Assembly (NCBI RefSeq): GCF_900564155.1
Contig: NZ_LS999839.1
Span: 4,027,097-4,091,096, forward strand
From: Pedobacter schmidteae
GTDB taxonomy: Bacteria > Bacteroidota > Bacteroidia > Sphingobacteriales > Sphingobacteriaceae
DNA length: 64,000 nt
Direction of reading: 5' to 3'
Shown here: piece after piece, positions 1 through 6,695 of the stretch
How positions within the stretch are numbered: position 1 is the stretch's first letter
Layout of the letters: every line of letters starts with the position of its first letter
Notes under the pieces: model-generated
Database searches by the model: none
What the model was told of the DNA's origin: nothing
The model's input: only the letters and a program-made list of their open reading frames with translations
Program-made: the position numbers and the translations under genes

Positions 1-800
1 GGCTTACGCTATTGTATGGATTGGTTATTGCTATTCCAGCTATCGTTGTAGGCGGCCCGCTTTTTTCCAGAACCTTAAAACATATCTCATCGGTGCCGCT
101 AAGCACTTTTGTATCGGCCGATAAGCCTGAGACAGAATTGCCAGGGGCATTTAATAGCTTTTTTACCGCTTTGCTGCCGGTGCTATTGTTAATTGGCGCT
201 ACCATATTTACTTTTTCTAATAATCAGGATCCTGCATTGGTACAGTTTTTTGCTTTTGCCGGTAGTCCTACTATTGTGATGCTGGTTGCCTTGGTTACCG
301 CAACTTTTACGCTGGGTATTTTTCAGGGGAAAAAGATGGGCGAGGTGATGAATATTTACGCTGAATCTATCAAAGATGTAGCCATGATTCTGCTCATTGT
401 TGGCGGATCAGGGGCATTGAAGCAGGTTTTGATAGATAGTGGCGTAAATGACCAGATTGCGCTACTTTTGAAGGACCTGGATATGCAGCCTTTGTTTTTG
501 GGTTGGCTAATTGCTGCGCTTATTCGTTTTTGCGTAGGTTCGGCTACGGTTGCTGGATTGACAACTGCCGGAATTATTTTACCTTTAATGGCAGCAGCTC
601 ATGTAAATCCCAACCTGATGGTTTTGGCTGTTGGGGCGGGAAGCCTCATGTTTTCGCATATCAATGATGCGGGGTTCTGGATGTTTAAAGAGTATTTTAA
701 CTTAAATATGAAAGATACCTTTAAGTCCTGGGCGGCCATGGAATCGATTGTGGGCATTGTAGGCCTCATTGGTGTACTTTTATTAAATCAAATTATTTAA
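1..800 (+). CDS. GntP/DsdX-family permease, C-terminal part (gene cut by window start)
   Basis: Inner-membrane proton symporter of the GntP family, which includes gluconate permeases and the D-serine permease DsdX. The reading frame is already open at the first bases (codons from base 3) and runs to TAA at 798-800, so only about 265 C-terminal residues of a family usually near 440 are present. Long hydrophobic segments alternate with short loops. The stretches LYGLVIAIPAIVVGGPLF, GGSGALKQVLIDSG and the GSATVAGLTTAG region fit GntP members. It is followed after 2 bp by ridA and then by a D-serine dehydratase-like enzyme and a dipeptidase. That context favours a D-hydroxy-amino acid over gluconate as substrate, but this is inference. 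No gluconate kinase or dehydratase is nearby. Confidence 0.85.
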   Translation, partial: LTLLYGLVIAIPAIVVGGPLFSRTLKHISSVPLSTFVSADKPETELPGAFNSFFTALLPVLLLIGATIFTFSNNQDPALVQFFAFAGSPTIVMLVALVTATFTLGIFQGKKMGEVMNIYAESIKDVAMILLIVGGSGALKQVLIDSGVNDQIALLLKDLDMQPLFLGWLIAALIRFCVGSATVAGLTTAGIILPLMAAAHVNPNLMVLAVGAGSLMFSHINDAGFWMFKEYFNLNMKDTFKSWAAMESIVGIVGLIGVLLLNQII

Positions 801-802
801 AT

Positions 803-1282
803 ATGACTATGGAAACTTTTAATGCAGATGAGCAGTTTAATCAACTGGGGCTAACTTTGCCACCGGCACCGGCACCTTTGGGTGTTTACAAGCCATTTTT
901 GATAGATGGTAAATACCTCTATTTGTCGGGACATGGGCCTGTTAATGACGACAGGAGTTTAATGATAGGTCGTATTGGCGCCGATCTTGATCAGGAGGAC
1001 GGCAAGTTGGCGGCCAGGCAGGTGGGGTTAACCATGTTGTCGACCATTAAAACAAATCTGGGAAGCCTAAATCGTGTAAAAAGAGTAATTAAGGTGTTAG
1101 GTATGGTCAATTGTACACCTGATTTCGAGAAACATCCTTTTGTAATTAATGGTTGTAGTGAACTGTTTGCACAGGTTTGGGGCAATGAAAATGGAATAGG
1201 TACCCGTAGTGCGGTGGGCTTTGGCTCGTTGCCCGACAATATTCCCGTTGAAATCGAAGCTTTGTTTGAGCTACATGACTAA
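803..1282 (+). CDS. RidA family protein (YjgF/YER057c/UK114)
   Basis: A 159-residue Rid-family protein. RidA hydrolyses reactive enamines/imines such as 2-aminoacrylate, made by PLP-dependent serine/threonine dehydratases. The C-terminal stretch TRSAVGFGSLPDNIPVEIEA matches the family signature and keeps the Arg needed for deamination in RidA. The N-terminal part contains FLIDGKYLYLSGHGP, the usual G-x-YLSG strand. The start is ATG at 803, 2 bp after the permease stop; a second ATG at 809 is possible. The last 8 bases overlap the start of the next gene, so translation is probably coupled. Its position beside a D-serine dehydratase-like enzyme is biochemically sensible, because that reaction would release 2-aminoacrylate. 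Confidence 0.88.
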   Translation: MTMETFNADEQFNQLGLTLPPAPAPLGVYKPFLIDGKYLYLSGHGPVNDDRSLMIGRIGADLDQEDGKLAARQVGLTMLSTIKTNLGSLNRVKRVIKVLGMVNCTPDFEKHPFVINGCSELFAQVWGNENGIGTRSAVGFGSLPDNIPVEIEALFELHD

Positions 1283-2402
1283 CGAATATATGGAACAGGA
1301 TTGGTATCAAATAGATGGTGTTCATGACCTGGATTCGCCAGCATTGGTTTTTTATACCGAACGGATTGTAGCTAATATTGAACTGCTAAAAAGGAGTATC
1401 GATTCGATTGCCCGATTACGCCCTCATGTAAAAACGCATAAATCGGCCGAAATTACGCAGCTGCTGATCCAGGCGGGAATCATGAAGTTTAAATGTGCTA
1501 CTATTGCTGAGGCCGAAATGCTAGGTAGTTGTGGGGCAGCGGATGTGTTGTTGGCCTATCAGCCTGTTGGTCCAAAAATAGACCGTTTTATAAGGCTGAT
1601 GAGCACTTTTCCGTTAACCCAATTTTCGTGTTTGTTGGACAATGAGGTGACTTTGGATCAGCTAGCCCTGGCTGCCAAAAGTTCAGGTCGGGATATTACT
1701 GTATTTCTGGACCTGAATTTAGGAATGAACCGTACAGGAATAACACCAGGCAAAAATGCAGTTGCCCTATATCGAAAGGCATTTGAAAACGAAGGCATTC
1801 GTATCGCAGGATTGCATGGTTACGACGGACATATTCACGATTCATCGTTGGAACGAAGAAAGGAACAATGGCAACAGGGATGGGATTCTATTCAAACCAT
1901 GAAAGATGAAATCCTGGCCGATGGTTTACCTGCTCCGCTTATCGTTGCCGGTGGCACGCCAACCTATCCTTTTTATGCGGCACAACAGGAGGTTGAATGT
2001 AGTCCGGGTACCTTTATTTTGTGGGATAAGGGCTATAGTAATACCTGTGCGGAGCAGCCTTATTTTATTGCTGCAGCATTGATTTGCAGGGTAATTTCTT
2101 TGCCGGATGAAACTAAGGTGAGTGTAGATCTGGGGCATAAAGCTGTTGCTGCCGAAAATGAATTAGTCAAGCGTGTTAGTTTTATCAATGCACCTGATGC
2201 GGGTATCCTGAGCCAGAGTGAAGAACATCTGGTGCTGGAAATGCCTCTGGGGCATGGATTTAAAATAGGCGATGTTTTGTATGGTATACCCATTCACATT
2301 TGTCCTACGGTAGCCTTATACGACCTGGCCATAACCGTATCCGACCATCGGGTTTCGGGTGTCTGGAACATTATTTCAAGAAGAAGAAAAATTAATATAT
2401 AG
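1275..2402 (+). CDS. D-threonine aldolase / D-serine dehydratase-like PLP enzyme
   Basis: Fold-type III PLP enzyme with an alanine-racemase-like N-terminal barrel and the C-terminal D-serine-dehydratase-like domain. The family includes D-threonine aldolase and eukaryotic-type, zinc-dependent D-serine dehydratase. Seen: the PHVKTHKS motif (about residues 45-52) that holds the Schiff-base lysine, a VAGGTPTYP phosphate-binding segment, and C-terminal GHGF plus HICPT. The H-x-C pair of HICPT is the metal site in this family. The ATG at 1275 overlaps the ridA stop by 8 bases (375 residues); ATG at 1290 is the alternative. The sequence cannot separate aldolase from dehydratase activity. The neighbouring RidA and DsdX-like permease make D-serine or D-threonine deamination attractive. 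Confidence 0.86.
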   Translation: MTNEYMEQDWYQIDGVHDLDSPALVFYTERIVANIELLKRSIDSIARLRPHVKTHKSAEITQLLIQAGIMKFKCATIAEAEMLGSCGAADVLLAYQPVGPKIDRFIRLMSTFPLTQFSCLLDNEVTLDQLALAAKSSGRDITVFLDLNLGMNRTGITPGKNAVALYRKAFENEGIRIAGLHGYDGHIHDSSLERRKEQWQQGWDSIQTMKDEILADGLPAPLIVAGGTPTYPFYAAQQEVECSPGTFILWDKGYSNTCAEQPYFIAAALICRVISLPDETKVSVDLGHKAVAAENELVKRVSFINAPDAGILSQSEEHLVLEMPLGHGFKIGDVLYGIPIHICPTVALYDLAITVSDHRVSGVWNIISRRRKINI

Positions 2403-2405
2403 CCT

Positions 2406-3476
2406 ATGTTTGCAATAGATGCGCATCTGGATTTGAGTATGAATGCGTTGGAATGGAACCGCGACCTGAGGTTGGCGGTTGCTGATATCAATAAAAGAGA
2501 AGTTGGCTTGACCGACAAACCTGATAGGGCAAAGGCAGTAGTGTCGTTACCTGAGTTGAGGAGGGGTAAAATTGGGTTGGTGGTGGCCACGCAGATTGCC
2601 CGTTTTGTAGCGCCAGATAATAAGTTGCCGGGCTGGCATTCGCCGGAGCAAGCCTGGGCGCAAACACAAGGGCAATTGGCCTGGTACAAAGCCATGGAAG
2701 CCGCTGGAGAAATGGTGCAGGTTCACAATCTGGAAACTTTACAGCAGCACCTGGATTTGTGGACAACAGCTATGGATGATGCTCAAAAGCCGATTGGTTA
2801 TATTTTAAGCCTGGAAGGTGCCGATTCTATAGTAACCATCGGACACCTGGAGAAAGCCTATATTAATGGATTAAGAGCTGTGGGACCGGCACACTATGGC
2901 CCGGGCAGATACGCACAGGGGACCGATGCAACAGGCTTTATGGGGCCTAAGGGACATGAGCTGCTCAAAGAAATGGAGCGATTGAATATCATCCTGGATG
3001 CCACACATTTATGCGACGATAGTTTTTGGGAAGCGCTGGATCATTTTGGCGGACATGTGTGGGCTTCGCACAACAATTGCAGGGCGCTGGTTAATCATAA
3101 CCGACAGTTTAGTGATGATCAGATTCGTGCACTGATTGACAGAGGTGCGGTTATTGGAGGGGCTTTGGATGCCTGGATGATGGTTCCTGGCTGGGTACGT
3201 GGACAATCGACACCACTGGGTATGAACTGCAATCTGGATGTGATGATTGATCATATTGATCACATTTGCCAGATTGCCGGAAACTCCAGGCATGTGGGCA
3301 TTGGCTCAGATCTGGACGGGGCCTTTGGAAAGGAGCAGTGTCCTTATGATGTGGAAACTATTGCTGATCTTCAAAAAATACCGGTATTATTTGCAAAAAG
3401 AGGCTACTCGCCCGAAGATATTGAAAACCTGATGCAGGGCAATTGGCTTCGTTTTTTAAGAAAGGCATGGGGTTAA
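2406..3476 (+). CDS. Membrane-dipeptidase-family (M19) peptidase
   Basis: A 356-residue dinuclear zinc dipeptidase of family M19 (renal dipeptidase type), whose members cut dipeptides and often accept a D-residue at the second position. Metal ligands are visible: H-x-D in DAHLDLSM near the N-terminus, the bridging Glu in LEGADS, His in DATHLCDDSF, and His in the SHNNCRAL strand. No signal peptide is present, so it is probably cytosolic. It starts 3 bp after the previous stop as last gene of the operon. Inference: it releases D-amino acids from imported or peptidoglycan-derived dipeptides for the PLP enzyme upstream. Confidence 0.9.
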   Translation: MFAIDAHLDLSMNALEWNRDLRLAVADINKREVGLTDKPDRAKAVVSLPELRRGKIGLVVATQIARFVAPDNKLPGWHSPEQAWAQTQGQLAWYKAMEAAGEMVQVHNLETLQQHLDLWTTAMDDAQKPIGYILSLEGADSIVTIGHLEKAYINGLRAVGPAHYGPGRYAQGTDATGFMGPKGHELLKEMERLNIILDATHLCDDSFWEALDHFGGHVWASHNNCRALVNHNRQFSDDQIRALIDRGAVIGGALDAWMMVPGWVRGQSTPLGMNCNLDVMIDHIDHICQIAGNSRHVGIGSDLDGAFGKEQCPYDVETIADLQKIPVLFAKRGYSPEDIENLMQGNWLRFLRKAWG

Positions 3477-3520
3477 AAAAATGCGAGCGTCGAAAAGGCG
3501 GTGGCTAGGGTAATGGAAAC

Positions 3521-3655
3521 CTATTTAAGTACCCAATAGCCCAGAGCAAGCCATACGAGCCCTTTAATCAGGAAAAATAAAAATCCCCATATGCCAACTT
3601 TTTTCAGCCATTTTAACAGGACTGTTTTTTTTTCGGATGTAGGTTTGGTGTTCAT
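3521..3655 (-). CDS. Small single-span membrane protein (44 residues)
   Basis: A short gene read leftward from ATG at 3655 to TAG at 3521, giving a 44-residue product. It has a polar, lysine-rich start (MNTKPTSEKK), an amphipathic KWLKKVG segment, and a hydrophobic helix rich in Phe, Leu and Trp ending in GYWVLK. This positive-then-hydrophobic pattern is typical of small inner-membrane proteins. It lies 34 bp downstream of the hmuV stop on the same strand, so it may be the last gene of hmuTUV. A TACCTTTG box (3661-3668) lies just before the ATG and could give a nearly leaderless transcript. Function is unknown. The coherent codons and topology argue for a real gene, but no homologue is certain. 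Confidence 0.6.
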   Translation of the reverse strand: MNTKPTSEKKTVLLKWLKKVGIWGFLFFLIKGLVWLALGYWVLK

Positions 3656-3689
3656 ATTTGCAAAGGTAATTGATTTATACATCAGTTAG

Positions 3690-4484
3690 TTAGGGATTTG
3701 TATTTATAGCAACGTTGCGTGGGATAAAAAAGTGTGTCAATGTGCGTGGATTTGTGTACACATCCGAGTTGATCTCAAACACCTCATAAATGTTTTTGGT
3801 ACTTAGTACCTCGGCCACGGTTCCATCGTACCATTTTCTCCCATTTTTTAGCATAATGATACGATCTGCGTATTGGGCGGCCAGGTTGATGTCGTGCAAA
3901 ATGGTAACAACCATAAAACCCCTTTTGGTCAGCATTTTTGCAATTGCCAGGGTTTGTTGCTGATATTGCAAATCCAGACTGGCCACAGGTTCATCCATCA
4001 GCAGCAAGGCATTGGGAATATCCCAGATCTGGGCCAGTACGCGAGCCAGTTGTACCCGTTGCTGTTCGCCACCCGACAGGCTAAGGTAAGACCGATCGGC
4101 AAATGCCGCAATGCCTGTAAGCTCCATAACTGCTATTGCAATATCCTGATCTTTTAAAGAGGGAGTGTTGCGGTAATGTGGATAGCGACCCATCATTACA
4201 ATTTCCAGTACGGTAAAGGCCATGTTGACAATGTTTTGCTGATTCAATACCGCACGTTTTAGCGCCAGCTGGCTTATGGTGTATTCGGTAACACACTTGT
4301 CCTGCAGTTTTACCGTGCCCGAAACCGGTGATTTTTCGCCACTGAGCAGCCTGAATAGAGTTGATTTTCCGGCCCCGTTTGCGCCCAGTATCACCAGTAG
4401 TTCGCCAGGTCGGATGCTAAAGGAAATGTCTTTTACCAATGCTCTTTTTCCTACTTTATAGGTTAATGAATCTGCTACCAACAT
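3690..4484 (-). CDS. hmuV: Heme ABC transporter ATP-binding protein HmuV
   Basis: ATPase subunit (264 residues) of the inner-membrane heme importer. Walker A is GANGAGKST (residues 34-42), the ABC signature LSGGEQQR (136-143), Walker B LLLMDEP with D164/E165, and the switch His is H197 in LHD. The ALLLMDEPVASLDLQYQ and AAQYADRI stretches are characteristic of HmuV/FecE-type ATPases. It starts 1 bp after hmuU ends, so translation is coupled. It forms a three-gene operon with hmuU and hmuT, divergent from the TonB receptor at 6696. Length is normal. Confidence 0.93.
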   Translation of the reverse strand: MLVADSLTYKVGKRALVKDISFSIRPGELLVILGANGAGKSTLFRLLSGEKSPVSGTVKLQDKCVTEYTISQLALKRAVLNQQNIVNMAFTVLEIVMMGRYPHYRNTPSLKDQDIAIAVMELTGIAAFADRSYLSLSGGEQQRVQLARVLAQIWDIPNALLLMDEPVASLDLQYQQQTLAIAKMLTKRGFMVVTILHDINLAAQYADRIIMLKNGRKWYDGTVAEVLSTKNIYEVFEINSDVYTNPRTLTHFFIPRNVAINTNP

Positions 4485-4485
4485 A

Positions 4486-5532
4486 TTATAAAACGAGTTT
4501 CTTCTTGTCTTTGATTAAAATGTATAAAAAAAGAGGGGTACCCAATAGAGCTGTGATTACACCTATGGGTAGTTCTATTGGGGCAATAACCGTTCGGCAA
4601 AGCATATCGGCCAGGGTAAGCATTAATGCCCCGAATAGTGCCGAAGCAGGCAGTACATGTTTATTGTCGACCCCAATCAGCAATCTAATCGTATGAGGCA
4701 CCAGCAAACCTACAAAGCCGATGATGCCGGACACGGCCACCGATGCGCCAACTGCCATGGTTGCCAGGATCACTACATTTCTTTTGATGGTAGCTACTTT
4801 TAAGCCCAGCTGCGCGGCCTGGTTTTCGCCCAGTGCAAAGGCATTTAAAGCTTTGCCCATACGCGGCAGCAGGATTATAGGGATAGTGATAAATGGCAAT
4901 ACTGCCATTACTGTTTCCCAGGTAGCGCCGCCAAGACTACCCAACATCCAGAAGGTGATGTTTCTCAATTGTTGATCATCAGCCGCAAAAGTGATGAGCC
5001 CTGTTAATGCCCCTGCAAGCGCATTTATGGCAATTCCTGCCAGTAACATCGTAGCTACGTTTGATTTGCCATCGGTACGTGAAATCTGATAAACAATCAA
5101 CGCAGCTATTCCCGCGCCGGCAAAAGCACCGAAAGCCAATAGGTAATACCCTAATAGATTACTTAAGCTGGTCAATAGGCTAATTTCCAGCACGATAATA
5201 ACGACAGCGAGTAAAGATGCACCTGCTGAAATGCCAATCAAACCGGGCTCGGCCAGTGGATTTCTGAAAATGCCTTGAATTGCTGTGCCGGATATGCCCA
5301 ATGCAGCGCCTACCAGTATGCCGAGTATCACTCTGGGCAGACGCACGATATTCATGACACCCTCATACTGTACAGAAACCACTTTAGTGCCAAACAAGCC
5401 TATTTTTTTTCCAAGAATAACAAAAACATCTGATATGGGTATTTTTACGGCACCGAGGCTCATCGAAAAAGCAGCAGCAATCAGTAGCGCAAGGGACAAC
5501 GATACATACAGAAAGAACCTTCTTTTTACCAT
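4486..5532 (-). CDS. hmuU: Heme ABC transporter permease HmuU (FecCD family)
   Basis: Inner-membrane permease (348 residues) of the FecCD/BtuC family with about ten hydrophobic segments. Family landmarks are LPRVILGILVGAALGISG near residues 65-85, NPLAEPGLIGISAGAS, and the C-terminal GFVGLLVPHTIRLLIG, where the ATPase docks. ATG at 5532 lies inside the last 7 bases of hmuT, so the two genes are translationally coupled. With hmuT and hmuV it forms a complete periplasm-to-cytosol heme transporter, supplying the heme oxygenase encoded at 10536. Confidence 0.93.
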   Translation of the reverse strand: MVKRRFFLYVSLSLALLIAAAFSMSLGAVKIPISDVFVILGKKIGLFGTKVVSVQYEGVMNIVRLPRVILGILVGAALGISGTAIQGIFRNPLAEPGLIGISAGASLLAVVIIVLEISLLTSLSNLLGYYLLAFGAFAGAGIAALIVYQISRTDGKSNVATMLLAGIAINALAGALTGLITFAADDQQLRNITFWMLGSLGGATWETVMAVLPFITIPIILLPRMGKALNAFALGENQAAQLGLKVATIKRNVVILATMAVGASVAVSGIIGFVGLLVPHTIRLLIGVDNKHVLPASALFGALMLTLADMLCRTVIAPIELPIGVITALLGTPLFLYILIKDKKKLVL

Positions 5533-6353
5533 TTACTGTTCAATTCGGTAATCGCCTGCGCCAGTCTGACCGAGAAGTTGATCAGCAGATCGCCATCCAT
5601 TTCCACTATTCTTTTATTTTTTCCGGCATTGGTTAATGCTACTCCAGGCATTTTCAAAATGCTGGTGATGCCGCCCAGACTTTTGTAGCCAAAATCAAAC
5701 ATCAGGATGATATCAGGATTGGCACTCACCAATGCCTCAGTTGTATAAGGTTTGAATTTAGAGAATCCTTGTGCAGCATTTTTGCCCCCCGAAATCCTGA
5801 TGATAGCATCCATACTGGTATCTTTTCCAGCAACCATCATCACACCGGTTCCCCGGGCATAAAGGAACAATACTTTAGGCGATTTGGGGTTTTTCTTTAC
5901 CGTTTCCAAAGCCTTATTTACCGCTAATGTGGTTTGTTTAATCAGCTGTTCGCCTTTTGTACGCTGATCTACTGCTATAGCCACCTGACGGATAAAGTTT
6001 AGCGCGCCTTCAGCGCTAAATTCCTGTTTAATGACAACGACTTTTATTCTTGCTGATTTTAATTGGTATTCTACAGCCTTGGCAATCATATTATCAGGCG
6101 CCAGCACCAGGTCGGGCGAGAAGGAAATGATGCCTTCGGCAGATATGGCCCGGTCTTTACTTACTTTAGGCACTTTATTGATATAAGCAGGGTAGGCACT
6201 GGTCACATCAACGGCAACAATCTGCTGACCAAGTCCCAATGCATCTACTGTTTCGGTAAGGGCTGCACTTAAAGTTATGATCCGTTTAGGAACAGTTGCA
6301 TTGGCCATATGGCCAAATAATATGAGGAGTAAAAAGGAGAATATTTTCTTCAT
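5526..6353 (-). CDS. hmuT: Heme-binding periplasmic protein HmuT
   Basis: Periplasmic binding protein (275 residues) of the TroA-like fold that hands heme to HmuUV. A signal peptide is clear (MKKIFSFLLLILFGHMANA). The mature protein starts with VPKRIITLSAALTETVDALG, the canonical opening of heme/B12 binding proteins, followed by AISAEGIISFSPDLVLAPDN. No lipobox Cys is present, so it should be soluble. It is the first gene of the leftward hmuTUV operon. The promoter region at 6384-6417 carries a TTCCTTTG box and a copy of the element found at the two rightward heme promoters. Confidence 0.92.
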   Translation of the reverse strand: MKKIFSFLLLILFGHMANATVPKRIITLSAALTETVDALGLGQQIVAVDVTSAYPAYINKVPKVSKDRAISAEGIISFSPDLVLAPDNMIAKAVEYQLKSARIKVVVIKQEFSAEGALNFIRQVAIAVDQRTKGEQLIKQTTLAVNKALETVKKNPKSPKVLFLYARGTGVMMVAGKDTSMDAIIRISGGKNAAQGFSKFKPYTTEALVSANPDIILMFDFGYKSLGGITSILKMPGVALTNAGKNKRIVEMDGDLLINFSVRLAQAITELNSKW

Positions 6354-6383
6354 TATATGTTTTTTTATGCTTGGTTGGTTTTA

Positions 6384-6417
6384 CAAAGGAAGCTTTAATT
6401 AAAATCATTCCAAATAA
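6384..6417 (-). promoter_or_regulatory. hmuTUV promoter with candidate iron/heme operator
   Basis: On the - strand a TTCCTTTG box (6384-6391, one mismatch to TAnnTTTG) lies about 30 bp before the hmuT ATG. Just upstream, 6395-6417 holds a 23-bp element starting TTATTTGGAATGATT. It matches 18 of 23 positions of the element at 12245-12267. Placement next to the -7 box suits a regulator. A Fur-like role is inferred; no Fur gene is in the window. A further short palindrome, ACCGTTGCTTAACGGT, lies at 6421-6436. Confidence 0.45.
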
Positions 6418-6566
6418 TTTACCGTTGCTTAACGGTATCGGTATTTTTCGTTTTTCCGTTTTTTTTGCTTGCTATTGATGTTGTGATTTATTTTTAATGT
6501 TCTTTTATTTAGAGGTTTACGTAGTTATTTTTTTGTGCAGTCTATTGTCGTTTGATTGGTAGTATT

Positions 6567-6690
6567 GGTTAAAATTATCCTGATTCCGTTAACATAATCC
6601 CGAAATGGTTAAAAATAATCCGGATCACGTTGCCGGATTATTGACAAATGTAAGCATATTTGTGATCTTATTTAGACTGGTTAAAAATAA
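6567..6690 (+). promoter_or_regulatory. hmuR promoter module (duplicated at 12176-12267)
   Basis: The 342-bp gap between divergent hmuT and hmuR holds this module. GGTTAAAATTATCC (6567-6580) and GGTTAAAAATAATCC (6607-6621) are two related elements 40 bp apart. A 10-bp inverted repeat, AATAATCCGG (6614-6623) and CCGGATTATT (6633-6642), flanks 9 bp. A CATATTTG box (6655-6662, one mismatch to TAnnTTTG) follows. Then comes the 23-bp element TTATTT-N11-AAATAA (6668-6690), ending 5 bp before the start codon. Block 6599-6690 recurs at 12176-12267 with the same internal spacing. Inference: the upstream elements bind the AraC regulator encoded in the operon, and the downstream element is a repressor site over the transcription start. 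Confidence 0.6.
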
Positions 6691-6695
6691 CTTCT

